Both the position numbers and the translations under genes were made by a program. A stretch of DNA of 64,000 nt. Source: Thermoanaerobacter kivui. GTDB lineage: Bacteria; Bacillota; Thermoanaerobacteria; Thermoanaerobacterales; Thermoanaerobacteraceae. The notes beneath the pieces are model-generated. The model was not told the origin of the DNA. It made no database searches and was given only the letters and a program-made list of their open reading frames with translations. Of the stretch, positions 48,776-58,715 are shown piece after piece (within the stretch, counting starts at the first letter, position 1; each line of letters begins with the position of its first letter). The stretch covers positions 583,501-647,500 of the forward strand of contig NZ_CP009170.1 in the NCBI RefSeq assembly GCF_000763575.1. The letters run 5' to 3'.

Positions 48776-50407
48776 TCATAGTTTAAAGTTGTGAACAATT
48801 GGCATACGCCTTCCTGTTCCAAAGGCTTTGGTGGTGATTTTGAGTCCGGGTGCTGCTTGTTTTCTTTTGTACTCTACTCTGTTGACTTTATTTATAATAT
48901 CTTTTACCAATCTTTCATCATATCCTTTTTCTATTATTTCTTTTGCTGACCTGTTTTCCTCTATATACATCTTTAATATTTCATCCAAAATTTTATAAGG
49001 AGGCAATGAGTCTTCATCTTTTTGATTGGGTCTTAATTCTGCAGAAGGGGCTTTTTCAATTATAGAAGTCGGAATTATTTCTTTTTCTCTGTTTATATAT
49101 CTTGCTAGTTCATATACCATTGTCTTAGGTACATCTGCTATCACAGCAAGGCTTCCGCTCATATCTCCGTAAAGAGTGCAATATCCCATTGCTAATTCTG
49201 ATTTGTTTCCGGTAGTTAAAACAATGTGCCCTTCTCTATTTGATATAAACATTAAATAATTACCTCTTATTCTTGCCTGTATGTTTTCTTCTGCCAGGTC
49301 ACCTATAACGTTGTTATCCCCATTGAAAACGGATAAATAACTTTTGAACACAGGTTCTATTGGGATTACTCTAAATTCAATTTCCAGATTATCAGCCAGT
49401 ATTCTTGCATCGCTTTTACTTCCTTCAGAGGAATATCTTGAAGGCATTGAAACCGCAAGAACATTTTCTTTTCCTAAAGCTTCTACTGCTATGGCACAAA
49501 CTACTGCAGAATCTATTCCGCCGCTTAAGCCTACTACTGCCTTTTTAAAACCTGATTTTTTGCAATAATCTCTTACACCAAGGACAAGAGCATTGTATAC
49601 CCATGATATATCCTCTTTTATCTCAGGTAACTCTTTAAAATTTTTAAGCTCTTCCATATCGACAATTTTAATGTCTTCCTCAAAAGCTTTAAGTTGTACT
49701 ACTCTTTTGCCTTCTTCATTTACTACAAAGCTAGCACCGTCAAATATCAATTCATCATTTGTACCAACTTGATTTACATAAACAAAAGGTATTGCGTACT
49801 TTTTTATCTTTTTCTCTATCATTTCTACTCTCATATTTTGCTTACCCAAGTAGTAAGGAGATGCTGAAATATTTATAAAAATATCAGGTTTTAGCTTAAA
49901 TTGTTCTTCTAAAACATCAACAGAATAATCTACACTTGGCTCAAAAACATAATCTTTCCATATGTCTTCACATATATTAACTCCTAATTTTATCCCTTTA
50001 AAAGAAGCTACCTTTCTTATTTGTGCTGGTTTGAAATACCTTTTTTCATCAAATACGTCATAGTTGGGAAGTAAAGTCTTATCAAAAACCTCGACTATTT
50101 TACCGTCATAAATAAAAAAAGCAGAATTATAAAGATTGCCTTCTGTGTCTTGCCTTACAGTACCAAGTATTACTCCGATTTGATAAGTAGCGGGCAAGAC
50201 TATTTCATTTATATATTTTTCATTGGCCTCTAAAAAATCTTGCATAAACAAAAAATCTTTAGGAGGATAACCCACAGTAACTAATTCAGAGAATACTACG
50301 AGGTCAGCCTTTTGATATTTTGCTCTATTTATAAACTCTATTATCTTTTTGAAGTTTCCTTTTATATCTCCCACAACTGGATTTATTTGAGCCAATGCGA
50401 TTTTCAT
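48776..50407 (-). CDS. nadE: Glutamine-dependent NAD+ synthetase
   Basis: 543 residues; makes NAD from nicotinate adenine dinucleotide with ammonia released from Gln. The N-terminal nitrilase domain shows Glu41 (VFSELVTVGYPP), Lys110 (FDKTLLPNYDVFDE) and Cys146 (GVNICEDIW). The C-terminal synthetase carries the PP-loop GLSGGIDSAVV and GNKSELAMGYCTLYGD. ATG start after CGGGGTG. Confidence 0.97.
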   Translation of the reverse strand: MKIALAQINPVVGDIKGNFKKIIEFINRAKYQKADLVVFSELVTVGYPPKDFLFMQDFLEANEKYINEIVLPATYQIGVILGTVRQDTEGNLYNSAFFIYDGKIVEVFDKTLLPNYDVFDEKRYFKPAQIRKVASFKGIKLGVNICEDIWKDYVFEPSVDYSVDVLEEQFKLKPDIFINISASPYYLGKQNMRVEMIEKKIKKYAIPFVYVNQVGTNDELIFDGASFVVNEEGKRVVQLKAFEEDIKIVDMEELKNFKELPEIKEDISWVYNALVLGVRDYCKKSGFKKAVVGLSGGIDSAVVCAIAVEALGKENVLAVSMPSRYSSEGSKSDARILADNLEIEFRVIPIEPVFKSYLSVFNGDNNVIGDLAEENIQARIRGNYLMFISNREGHIVLTTGNKSELAMGYCTLYGDMSGSLAVIADVPKTMVYELARYINREKEIIPTSIIEKAPSAELRPNQKDEDSLPPYKILDEILKMYIEENRSAKEIIEKGYDERLVKDIINKVNRVEYKRKQAAPGLKITTKAFGTGRRMPIVHNFKL

Positions 50408-50478
50408 TAGTTTTCACCCCGCATTTATAATACTACAATACATATTTTAGCACATAAAAAGACAAAAAACACTGTTTT

Positions 50479-51297
50479 CTATCTCCACCTTATCAGCTTT
50501 TTTTCAAGATACACTATAAAAATGTACATCAAGGCAGAAAGTATTGAAAGTATCAAAACACTTGTCATTACTAAATCTAGCTTAAAAATTTGACCGCCGT
50601 AGACAATCAAATATCCCAAACCTGCTTTAGAAACTAAAAATTCTCCTGTAATTACTCCTACCCAGGAAAGGCCGATGTTTATTTTTATGGCGGAAATAAT
50701 CGTTGGGACACTGGCGGGAAGAATACATTTTGTAAGTATTTGCATTTTTGTGGCACCAAAGGTCTTTAAAAGTTTTATTTTTTCTTCGTCTACTTCTTTA
50801 AAACCCGTTTGTAAGCTGATTATAGTTACTATCAATGAAATAGCAAGAGCCATTGTAATTATTGGAGCTTCTCCATTTCCCATCCAAACGATAAATATAG
50901 GACCCAATGCAATTTTAGGGAGGCTATTAAGTACAACCAAATAAGGTTCTGCTACTTTTGACAAAAAGTCTGACCACCACAGAAGTATAGCGATTATCAT
51001 GCCAATTATTGTGCCAAGAGTAAAACCTATTATCGTTTCACTCAAAGTAACCCATATGTGCATAAAAAGAGAACCATTCTGACTTAAGGCTATTATAGTT
51101 TTTAACATTCTTGAAGGCTGGCTGACCAAAAAAGGGTCTACAATTTTATACATTGCCACAATTTCCCATGTAACAAAAAAGACGATTAATAATGCAAATT
51201 GAGTGACTCGTATTAATACATTTTTTCTCTTTACTTTTTTTAGAAATTCCCTGTGCTCTTTTGAAATATAAGGGGTTGCTGCTTCATACATGGACAT
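50479..51297 (-). CDS. ABC transporter permease (NitT/TauT type)
   Basis: 272 residues with about six membrane helices; SsuC/TauC-like (LNSLPKIALGPIFIVWMGNGE, ILPASVPTIISAIKINIGLSWVG, ITGEFLVSKAGLGYLIV). Overlaps the ATPase gene by 14 bases. With the two genes upstream on this strand it forms a three-gene importer; substrate class nitrate, sulfonate, taurine or a pyrimidine precursor cannot be separated by sequence alone. Confidence 0.92.
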   Translation of the reverse strand: MSMYEAATPYISKEHREFLKKVKRKNVLIRVTQFALLIVFFVTWEIVAMYKIVDPFLVSQPSRMLKTIIALSQNGSLFMHIWVTLSETIIGFTLGTIIGMIIAILLWWSDFLSKVAEPYLVVLNSLPKIALGPIFIVWMGNGEAPIITMALAISLIVTIISLQTGFKEVDEEKIKLLKTFGATKMQILTKCILPASVPTIISAIKINIGLSWVGVITGEFLVSKAGLGYLIVYGGQIFKLDLVMTSVLILSILSALMYIFIVYLEKKLIRWR

Positions 51298-52030
51298 CCA
51301 ACTCCTTCCAAATTGAATTAAAATATTCTCTAAACTCAGGAGCTTTTCTGCAGCCTATGGGAGTTCGATCTTCACAAGTTAGGACAATGTCATAAATCTT
51401 TTTTAGATGGGCAGGCCTATTTGATAGAACCACAATTCTGTCACACATAGAAATTGCCTCTGAGATATCGTGAGTTACTATGACCGCAGTTTTTTGCTCA
51501 TATTTAAGAATTTTATACACTTCATCGGATATAGCAAGTCTTGTTTGGTAGTCTAAAGCAGAAAAGGCCTCATCTAGTAAAAGTATGTCTGGTTTTAAAG
51601 CCAATGTCCTTATGAGAGCGGCTCTTTGTCGCATTCCACCTGACAATTGATTAGGATAATGGTTTTTAAACTCGCCGAGGCCGTATTTTACAAGCAAACC
51701 TTCTACGTATTTTTTAGACTCTTCTGTTAGACTTTTTTGTATTTCAAGTCCAAGTAGCGCATTTTGCCATATATTTCGCCATTCAAAGAGGTGATCTTTT
51801 TGAAGCATATAGCCTATTTTTCCGTTTACTTCTACACTTCCGTAAGAAGGCTTTAAAAGACCAGAAATAATAGAAAGAAGAGTAGATTTGCCACAACCAG
51901 AAGGGCCTATAATCCCTACAAATTCTCCTTCGTACACATCAAAAGAAATATTTTTTAAAGCTTCAGTTTCACCCTCTAAGGTGTGATAATTAAAGGATAC
52001 ATCTTTGAGGCTTACCATTATTTTATTCAT
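51284..52030 (-). CDS. ABC transporter ATPase (NitT/TauT type)
   Basis: 248 residues. Walker A GPSGCGKST, the Q-loop as MLQKDHLFEW, signature LSGGMRQRAALIRTL, Walker B ILLLDEAFSALD, and the switch His in VTHDISEA. ATG after AGAAGGGAG. Confidence 0.94.
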   Translation of the reverse strand: MNKIMVSLKDVSFNYHTLEGETEALKNISFDVYEGEFVGIIGPSGCGKSTLLSIISGLLKPSYGSVEVNGKIGYMLQKDHLFEWRNIWQNALLGLEIQKSLTEESKKYVEGLLVKYGLGEFKNHYPNQLSGGMRQRAALIRTLALKPDILLLDEAFSALDYQTRLAISDEVYKILKYEQKTAVIVTHDISEAISMCDRIVVLSNRPAHLKKIYDIVLTCEDRTPIGCRKAPEFREYFNSIWKELDVHV

Positions 52031-52073
52031 AAAAGCACTCCCTTCTATGTGAAAAGTCAGTTAATAAAAGGGG

Positions 52074-52112
52074 AATTGTGCTCAATATGGGAGGGACATA
52101 TTGAGCACAATT
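52074..52112. other. Perfect 16-bp stem-loop between binding-protein and ATPase genes
   Basis: AATTGTGCTCAATATG (52074-52089) and its exact complement (52097-52112) with a 7-base loop. The same kind of position as the stem between oppA2 and oppB. Confidence 0.7.
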
Positions 52113-52119
52113 TAAAACT

Positions 52120-53130
52120 TTACTTTTTGATCATTTTTTCAGCTTTTTCAGCGAAAGTGTTGTTGATTAGATGATGTGAGTCCACCTTTTCTTTTATTAC
52201 ACCTGCATCTAAAAGTATATTTTGTAGAAAATCAAAGTCATCAACTTTCATTTTTAGAGTAGTGCCCCAGGTGTTTTGATTTTTGTACCTTTCAATTGCT
52301 GTCGCCATAAGGTCTACATCAGCATCTGGGAAGAAAGGCTTAATTGCTTCCGCTACTTCTTTAGGAGAATGAGATTCCACCCACAGCAGTCCTTTATACA
52401 CTGCGTTTACAAAACGCTGTATTATATCGGGATGTTTTTCAATATAGCTTTTTCTTGCATTAAAAGTCGTATAAGGAACTTCATGACTGGAAGCGCCAAC
52501 TGATGCTACAATGTATCCACCTTTTTGTTTTTCAACTAGGGAAGCTGTAGGTTCAAATAACGCCACGTAATCAGCATCGGAAGACATAAAAGCTCCCGCT
52601 GCGGCTGTAAATTGAAGATTGGTGATAAGGGTTAAATCTGTCTTCGGGTTTACGCCGTGCTCTTTTAAAATGTATTCCAGTGTCATTTGAGGCATCCCGC
52701 CAGGCCTTCCACCTATTACCTTTTTACCTCTTAAATTTTCCCATTTAAAGTCCGGTTCAGGCTTTTTCCCCAAAAGGAAAGACCCATCTTTTCTTGTGAG
52801 CTGCCCAAAGTTTACAAGATAATCATCTCTACCTTCTTTAAGTACGTATACAGTGGTTTCGGGTCCTTGAAGTCCTATGTCTGCTGTGCCAGATAAAACG
52901 GCCGTTGCAGCTTTATCTGACCCTTGAGCAGTTGTAATGACGAGTTCCAGCCCCTGTTCTTTGAAAAAGCCTTGGCTTACAGCTACGTAATAGGGAGCGT
53001 AAAAAATAGAATGGACTGTTTCTACAAAATTAATTTTTGTAAGTTTTTGACTTTTATTTGTACACCCTGCAAATAAAGAAACTGTAAGGGCTAATACTAA
53101 CAGGAATACAATTAAGTACTTAAGCCTCAT
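52120..53130 (-). CDS. ABC transporter substrate-binding lipoprotein (NMT1/SsuA-like)
   Basis: 336 residues. Lipobox FAGC (Cys23), NMT1-type N-terminus (INFVETVHSIFYAPYYVAVSQG, FFKEQGLELVI) and GKKVIGGRPGGMPQMTLEYI. Start at the second ATG, six bases after GGAGG; the first ATG directly abuts the site. First gene of the minus-strand importer operon. No TPP, FMN or SAM riboswitch was seen upstream. Confidence 0.92.
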   Translation of the reverse strand: MRLKYLIVFLLVLALTVSLFAGCTNKSQKLTKINFVETVHSIFYAPYYVAVSQGFFKEQGLELVITTAQGSDKAATAVLSGTADIGLQGPETTVYVLKEGRDDYLVNFGQLTRKDGSFLLGKKPEPDFKWENLRGKKVIGGRPGGMPQMTLEYILKEHGVNPKTDLTLITNLQFTAAAGAFMSSDADYVALFEPTASLVEKQKGGYIVASVGASSHEVPYTTFNARKSYIEKHPDIIQRFVNAVYKGLLWVESHSPKEVAEAIKPFFPDADVDLMATAIERYKNQNTWGTTLKMKVDDFDFLQNILLDAGVIKEKVDSHHLINNTFAEKAEKMIKK

Positions 53131-53327
53131 ACCCATCCTCCTTTTTCTATTTTCACTTTATTATATTCTTGCAATTAAAATGTGTGATTGAGGCAAATTG
53201 TGCCTTTTTGCGATTTTAAATTTGTAATTGATAGTTTGATAAAAAGAAGGAAAAGTGAAATTTTTGTCGAATATGTATATACTGTGGTCTTAATGGATTA
53301 AAATGCTACAAGAAAAGGGGATTGAAA

Positions 53328-55814
53328 ATGGCACAAAAAGTAGCTGTAAAAAAGGGCAAGACATTAAAAAAACAAACGAAAAAAACCTACAGAAGTTTTG
53401 CAAGCTTAGACACAATATTTTATATATTGCTTTTAGTTCTCGTATTTTATCCACCTTTTTTTAGAGGCATGTACTTTGAAAAAGAAATGTTTCCCACGAT
53501 TGCATTGACTTCTGCGGTATTTATTATATGGGCTATTTTTAAAATTGTGCAAAAAGAACCCATAATAAGTACTACCTTAGACTATGCTGCTTTATCTCTT
53601 GTAGTGGCGTATATAATCTCTAGTTTTTTTGCTGTAAATATAAGGGCGAGCATAGGGGAAGTTTTGAGATATTTTGATTATTTGTTCATGTATTTTATGG
53701 TTAGTAGAACCGTAAAAGATAACAAAAAAATTTTTATGCTGTTAAATGTGCTAGTTTTAAGCTCTTTTGTAGTAGCGGTTGTGGGGCTGGGATCTTCAGT
53801 TAATCTCATCCATTACAACGGTTCATGGGTAGGAGGCAGGATAAACTCTACTTTTCAGTACCCTAATACAACAGCTTCATTTTTGATGGCTTTTTTCCTT
53901 GTCAATTTAGCTTTAATTTCTTATACTGATAATAAATATTTAAAGGCAATATACGGCGTAACCGCTTATACACAGTTTTACGCCTATGTATTTACCTTAT
54001 CTCGCGGAGCATGGCTTATGCTTCCTTTCCTTGGCATTATCCTCATGTTTTTGATGCCAAGAGGCAAAAGAATAGAACCTTTTATGTATTTTGTAGGGGT
54101 TTTAATTGCTTCAGCACTGCCTATAGTAAAATTTAATTCAGCAGTTGCCAGCGGTGTAGCTCTCAATTTAATCAAATGGTATTTGATTGGGGTTTTTGCT
54201 TCACTAATTGTTACATACGCAATAAGCTTTTTTGTAAGTGTTGTCAATAAAATAAATGTGAAAGTGGGAATAGCTATTGCTGCTGCAATTGGAATCTTTG
54301 TGTTAGCAGCAGGATACATAATTTTTACGACACAAGTTCCTTTGACTTTAAAACATGATGTAGAGGAGCCTGACAGTATAAAAAGTGTTACGAGATTTGT
54401 GAGTGCAGAACCTGACAGAGTTTATGTATTAAAATACGATGTTGTAGCCAAAAATTCCTCAAATAAGGATTGGGCTTACGGCATAATAATAAACAGCAGA
54501 AATGAAAATGACCAGGCGATTAAAATTGCAGAATTCTACGACAAAGACAATTTCATAGGAGAAAAAACAATAGAATTTTCTACTTTAAAAGACACAAAAA
54601 GGCTTGCCATAACATTTGTAAATAATTTCCGAAACACGTCAGTTACTTTTACAAAGGCGCAAATATATCCTAAAAATGCTCCTTATGAAGTACAAAACAT
54701 AATGTTAAAATATAAATACTTGCCGGAGGATATTGCATCCCGCGTGCAAGATATAGACTTTACCAGCCGCAGTAGTTCACAGAGGATGCAATTTTATAAA
54801 GATGGATTTAAAATTTTCAAAGATTATCCTATATTTGGAGCAGGTGGCGGTGCATGGGCATCACTATATTTCAAATACCAATCTTACCTGTATTGGACTA
54901 CTCAGACTCATAACTATTTCATGCAGGTACTTTTAGATACGGGTATTATTGGAGCTATCGCTATAATGTTTTTGCTTTTGTCACTATTTAGGGGTATGTA
55001 CAGAGTGTATAAGGGATATTTGGAGGAAAAAGACAGAATATTAATTTCTGCTGTTATAACAGCAATAGTAAGTCTTTACGCTCATGCTGCAATGGATTTT
55101 GACCTGTCGCTTTCTGCAGTATCTATTGCACTTTGGGCGTTAATTGGTGTAATAAATTCTTTGGACATACTAAAAGTTAAAGTAAAAAACAAAAAAATTT
55201 ACTTAAACTATTTAGCGATAGTTGTAGCCTTTGTTGTAATGTTTATGTCTACTTCTATGTCAGTAGCGTTAAGTTATGCCGTAAAAGGGGATAACTTTTT
55301 GAGACAACAAAATCTTATTTTGGCGGAACAAAATTATGAAAAAGCAGTATCCTATGACCCGTGGAACGCAAAATACAGAATGACATACGGGCAAATTCTC
55401 ACCGCCCTTGGTGACCAGTTAAAGGATGCTGTAAAGCTTCAAAAAGCGATGTTTGAGGAAGAAAAAGCCGTGCAATTAGAGCCTTTTAATTCTCAACTTA
55501 ATGCCCAACTGGGAGCTTTCTATCTTGCTCATGGACAAATTGACCTTGGCCTTAAATATGTATTAAAAGCAGTGGAAGTACAACCATTGAGGCCAGAAAA
55601 TTACCAGCAATTAGCTGATGCTTATAACAAAGTTGGTATGTATTATTTAAACAATGGAGATAAAGAAAAGGCAAAAGAATTTTTGCAAAAAGCGGTAGAT
55701 GTACAAAAAATGTTTGACAAAGCAAATTCCAAATCATTAGAGCCAAAGCCTATGACTGAAATGACCAAACAGATAATAGAAGAATCCCAAAAGACGCTTC
55801 AAGAGATACATTAA
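53328..55814 (+). CDS. Wzy/O-antigen-ligase-like membrane protein with C-terminal TPR repeats
   Basis: 828 residues. About ten N-terminal helices including the O-antigen ligase region (GGRINSTFQYPNTTASFLMA, FTLSRGAWLMLPFLGI). A large extracytoplasmic loop of about 140 residues (roughly 340-480) is followed by FGAGGGAWASLYFKYQSYLYW and TQTHNYFMQVLLDTGIIG, the catalytic-type segment of Wzy_C. The tail from about residue 660 holds TPRs (LAEQNYEKAVSYDPWNAKYR, YVLKAVEVQPLRPENYQQLA). Likely polymerises or ligates cell-surface glycans; the exact role is inference. ATG after AAAAGGGGA. Confidence 0.8.
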   Translation: MAQKVAVKKGKTLKKQTKKTYRSFASLDTIFYILLLVLVFYPPFFRGMYFEKEMFPTIALTSAVFIIWAIFKIVQKEPIISTTLDYAALSLVVAYIISSFFAVNIRASIGEVLRYFDYLFMYFMVSRTVKDNKKIFMLLNVLVLSSFVVAVVGLGSSVNLIHYNGSWVGGRINSTFQYPNTTASFLMAFFLVNLALISYTDNKYLKAIYGVTAYTQFYAYVFTLSRGAWLMLPFLGIILMFLMPRGKRIEPFMYFVGVLIASALPIVKFNSAVASGVALNLIKWYLIGVFASLIVTYAISFFVSVVNKINVKVGIAIAAAIGIFVLAAGYIIFTTQVPLTLKHDVEEPDSIKSVTRFVSAEPDRVYVLKYDVVAKNSSNKDWAYGIIINSRNENDQAIKIAEFYDKDNFIGEKTIEFSTLKDTKRLAITFVNNFRNTSVTFTKAQIYPKNAPYEVQNIMLKYKYLPEDIASRVQDIDFTSRSSSQRMQFYKDGFKIFKDYPIFGAGGGAWASLYFKYQSYLYWTTQTHNYFMQVLLDTGIIGAIAIMFLLLSLFRGMYRVYKGYLEEKDRILISAVITAIVSLYAHAAMDFDLSLSAVSIALWALIGVINSLDILKVKVKNKKIYLNYLAIVVAFVVMFMSTSMSVALSYAVKGDNFLRQQNLILAEQNYEKAVSYDPWNAKYRMTYGQILTALGDQLKDAVKLQKAMFEEEKAVQLEPFNSQLNAQLGAFYLAHGQIDLGLKYVLKAVEVQPLRPENYQQLADAYNKVGMYYLNNGDKEKAKEFLQKAVDVQKMFDKANSKSLEPKPMTEMTKQIIEESQKTLQEIH

Positions 55815-55834
55815 AAGTGTATCTCTCTTTTTTT
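55802..55834 (+). terminator. Terminator after the Wzy-like gene
   Basis: AGAGATACA, 7-base loop, TGTATCTCT followed by TTTTTTT. It begins inside the last codons of the gene. Confidence 0.85.
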
Positions 55835-55902
55835 ATCTTGATTTACTATAGTAAAAATGGTATGATGAAGCTAGTAAAAGGTTTTTATATGTTGGCCATG
55901 AA

Positions 55903-56151
55903 ATGACAAATGAAGATTTTGTGAATTTTATTGTTGACAAATTTAATAGTTTTGAAAAAAGGTTTGACAACTTTGAAAAAAGATTGGATGGATTTGAAGA
56001 AAGATTTGATGAAGCTATTACAAAAATAAAGATGAAGTTAGAGAAAACACTAGATTAGCATGATAAAAAGATTACCGAATTAAACCAAAAATCACAGGAA
56101 GTAAAGTTGGATATAGTAGAGAAAAATAACAAAAAAGTTAAAATGTATTAA
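55903..56151 (+). pseudogene. Short coiled-coil protein remnant
   Basis: The frame MTNEDFVNFIVDKFNSFEKR followed by heptad-like FDNFEKRLDGFEERFDEAI stops at a TAG (56056) and continues in the same frame (HDKKITELNQKSQEVKLDIV) to 56151. The type resembles small coiled-coil accessory proteins common near mobile DNA in this group. No function assigned. Its end overlaps the left end of the tnpB copy 2 element. Confidence 0.5.
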
Positions 56152-56189
56152 AATTTTTTATAAAATATATTATCTAGAAAGTGAGGTGT

Positions 56190-56585
56190 ATGAAGATAAC
56201 AGTCAAGAGAGTAGAACAAATACAGATAAATAGAAATCACGAATTGTGGGATTACTGTGATAAAATATGTTTTGCAGCAAAAAATCTATATAATTACGCT
56301 AACTACATTGTAAGGCAGGAATTTATAAACAACCATAAATGGATAAGATACAGAAATCTTAATAAAATGCCAAAAGAACACGAAATGTACAAAAACTTAC
56401 CTGCTCAGACAGCGCAGCAAACTTTAAGACTTCTAGATAGAAACTGGAAGTCATTTTTTAGAGCAATGAAAGAATGGAGTAAAGATAAAAGTAAATTCAA
56501 CGGCAAACCAAAGCTACCAAAATATAAAAAGAAAAATGGCAGAAGTACTGTGGGGTTACACCCAGTTAGGCTGAACATAGCCTAA
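56190..56585 (+). pseudogene. tnpB: TnpB-family nuclease, internally deleted copy 2
   Basis: 131 residues: the N-terminal part is intact (KRVEQIQINRNHEL to KYKKKNGRS) and then joins directly to TVGLHPVRLNIA, the last residues of the protein. All three RuvC catalytic motifs are gone. The reading frame is still open, so a short N-terminal fragment could be made. RBS GTGAGGTGT. The deletion starts at the same codon (NGRS) as in copy 1. Confidence 0.85.
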
Positions 56586-56648
56586 CAAAGAATAGTATTT
56601 AATAAAATTTTAAATAGTTTTTAATATTTTAAATACTATTCATAACCT
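56549..56648 (+). repeat. Right end of the tnpB element, copy 2
   Basis: About 96% identical to 14229-14328. The outer stem reads AATAGTATTT / AAATACTATT (56591-56600 with 56631-56640): one G-C pair of copy 1 is an A-T pair here. Confidence 0.7.
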
Positions 56649-56688
56649 ACAGCTTTTAAAGAGAGCAGTAGTAAATTTGTAGACATCG

Positions 56689-56717
56689 AGATACACTATA
56701 AAGTGTGTCTTTTTTTG
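56689..56717 (+). terminator. Intrinsic terminator downstream of the tnpB remnant
   Basis: AGATACACT, loop, AGTGTGTCT followed by TTTTTTT; resembles the Wzy-gene terminator at 55802. The rest of 56718-56841 holds only two TTRAGCCGAAG direct repeats. Confidence 0.7.
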
Positions 56718-56841
56718 TAAAGTGTAGCAGTAAATCTTGAGCCGAAGTGAAACGAAGCCTTAAGCCGAAGAATCTCATGCATAAAGGAACACGAAAAAAA
56801 TGCAAAAAAGTATTAAAAAAGAAAGGTAGGAAGGTGCAGAG

Positions 56842-58542
56842 ATGAAGAAAATACCCTATGGGATGTCCAATTTCAGAGCGATGAGAGAAGAAGGGTACCT
56901 GTATGTAGACAAAACGATGTATATAGAGAAGATAGAGAACTTAAATAGCAAATACCTGTTTTTCATAAGGCCGAGGAGGTTTGGGAAGAGTCTATTTCTT
57001 TCTACATTAGAGAACTATTATGACATAAACAATGAGAAAGACTTTGAGAAACTATTTGGCGACTTATATATAGGGAAGAACCCAACAAAGCTAAAGAACA
57101 GTTATATGATACTCAAGCTGAATTTTTCAGGCCTAAACACAGAAAACAAAGACCAACTAAAAGAGTCCTTTTTGTTAAGTGTGAAAAATTCAATAAATGC
57201 TTTATTAGACAGATACGAGGGTATATTAGAAAATACGGAAGAAATAAGGAAGAAAATTGACCAAATAACTGATATAAATGCAGTTATAATGACGATAATA
57301 AATGAAGTAAAAAAAGTAGGTAAAAAGATATACCTAATAATAGACGAATATGACCATTTTGCCAATGACATAATAGCGATGGGTGAGAGTGAATTTTACA
57401 GAGAGATAGTGAGGGCATCAGGTTTTGTAAGAGACTTTTATGAGACATTGAAGATAGGGACAGAGAGTGTAATAGACAGGATATTCATAACAGGGATATC
57501 CCCAATAATGTTGGACGACTTAACGAGTGGATTTAACATAGCATTAAATGTCACAATGGATTTAAGCTTAAATGAGATGCTAGGATTTACAGAAGAAGAA
57601 GTAGTGAAGATACTAGAAGAAGTAGGGATAGAGGAAAAAGAGAAAGAAAAATCATTAGAAGAATTAAAAGAATTATACGATGGTTATTTATTTAGTGCAG
57701 AAGCGGAGAAAAGGATATACAATCCCGACATGGTATTGTATTATCTTGACAGTATAGTAAGATACAAAAAACCGCCTAGAAATTTAATAGACGACAATGT
57801 AAAGACAGACTATGGCAGGTTAAACAGACTTACGATGAATGAAGAGAACAGGGCATTATTAGAGAGAATCATAAAAGAGGAAGGGATAGTAGCGGAGATA
57901 GTAACAAAATTTTCATTTGACAGGATGTACGACGAAGAATACTTTATATCGTTGTTATTCTATATGGGGTTACTAACGATAGAGAGGCAAGAAAAAACGA
58001 GATTATTTTTAAAAATACCCAATTACGTAATCAAGACAATAATGTGGGAATATATAGAAACGAATTTAAAGAAAGAATACAAAATTAATCTTGACCTAAA
58101 TGAGTTAAGGAAGACCATAGAAGAGATGGCGTATGAAGGGAGAATAAAACCGTATATAGAGTATATAAGCCAGAATGTGCTAAAGGTGCTTTCGAACAGG
58201 GACATAATAAACTTTGATGAAAAATATATCAAAGTGATATTAATTACGTATCTTGTAAACAGTAAAGCCTATAGGCCAATAAGTGAGAGGGAGACAGAAG
58301 GAGGGTATATAGACATATACTTGGAGAGGGACATAAGGATACCGGATGTAAAATACGAGTGGTTAATAGAGCTAAAATACATAAAGAAAAGTGAGAAAGA
58401 CAAAGTAGACAAGATAAAAGAAGAAGGTATAAGGCAGCTTAAGAGGTATAGAGAAAGCAGAGGGCTAAAAGAGAGAAAAGATGTAAAAGAAGCACTGCTT
58501 ATATTCATAGGAAAAGATGAGTACCAAGTAATTGAAGTGTAG
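56842..58542 (+). CDS. AAA-ATPase-like protein with C-terminal PD-(D/E)XK nuclease domain (DUF1703)
   Basis: 566 residues. The N-terminal AAA-ATPase_like domain shows YGMSNFRAMREEGYLYVDKT, the modified P-loop IRPRRFGKSLFLS and IYLIIDEYDHFAND as Walker B. The C-terminal DUF1703 nuclease has GGYIDIYLER and YEWLIELKYIKKSE, supplying the D...ExK active site. RBS AGGAAGGTGCAGAG. The family is frequent in multiple copies in clostridia and Bacteroidetes; its role is unproven, with defence or mobile-DNA functions suggested. Confidence 0.88.
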   Translation: MKKIPYGMSNFRAMREEGYLYVDKTMYIEKIENLNSKYLFFIRPRRFGKSLFLSTLENYYDINNEKDFEKLFGDLYIGKNPTKLKNSYMILKLNFSGLNTENKDQLKESFLLSVKNSINALLDRYEGILENTEEIRKKIDQITDINAVIMTIINEVKKVGKKIYLIIDEYDHFANDIIAMGESEFYREIVRASGFVRDFYETLKIGTESVIDRIFITGISPIMLDDLTSGFNIALNVTMDLSLNEMLGFTEEEVVKILEEVGIEEKEKEKSLEELKELYDGYLFSAEAEKRIYNPDMVLYYLDSIVRYKKPPRNLIDDNVKTDYGRLNRLTMNEENRALLERIIKEEGIVAEIVTKFSFDRMYDEEYFISLLFYMGLLTIERQEKTRLFLKIPNYVIKTIMWEYIETNLKKEYKINLDLNELRKTIEEMAYEGRIKPYIEYISQNVLKVLSNRDIINFDEKYIKVILITYLVNSKAYRPISERETEGGYIDIYLERDIRIPDVKYEWLIELKYIKKSEKDKVDKIKEEGIRQLKRYRESRGLKERKDVKEALLIFIGKDEYQVIEV

Positions 58543-58666
58543 ATCAAAACGTATGTTCCAATTTCTCATTAAAATTTCATATGATGGCGTGGTTTTTTTT
58601 TTAAAAAGATAGTAAAGAAAAATAATAAATGGTTTTAAATGTATTAAAATTTTTAATAAAACGTAT
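58543..58666 (+). other. Gap with an IS607-like left end
   Basis: Contains AAATGTATTAAAATTTTTAA (from about 58634), matching the left end of the element at 56139. Otherwise nothing. Confidence 0.45.
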
Positions 58667-58695
58667 TTGCATTATCTTGTGAATTATGTTACAAT
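58667..58695 (+). promoter_or_regulatory. Promoter of the IS607-type tnpA stub
   Basis: TTGCAT, 17-bp spacer, TACAAT, 20 bp before the start codon. Confidence 0.5.
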
Positions 58696-58715
58696 ATTTA
58701 CAAAGTGAGGTAAAT

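Larger units (their letters stand above)
56139..56648 (+). mobile_element. IS607-like element remnant, copy 2
   Basis: The left end AAATGTATTAAAATTTTT matches the sequence upstream of the tnpA stub at 58716; the right end equals the 14229-14328 block and stops after CATAACCT at 56648. It encloses only a deleted tnpB, so it is a non-autonomous derivative of about 510 bp. Confidence 0.6.

Noticed and set aside
53191-53210. Small hairpin followed by TTTTT upstream of the Wzy-like gene
   Set aside because: Stem is only about five base pairs and lies in a divergent promoter region; too weak to call a terminator.
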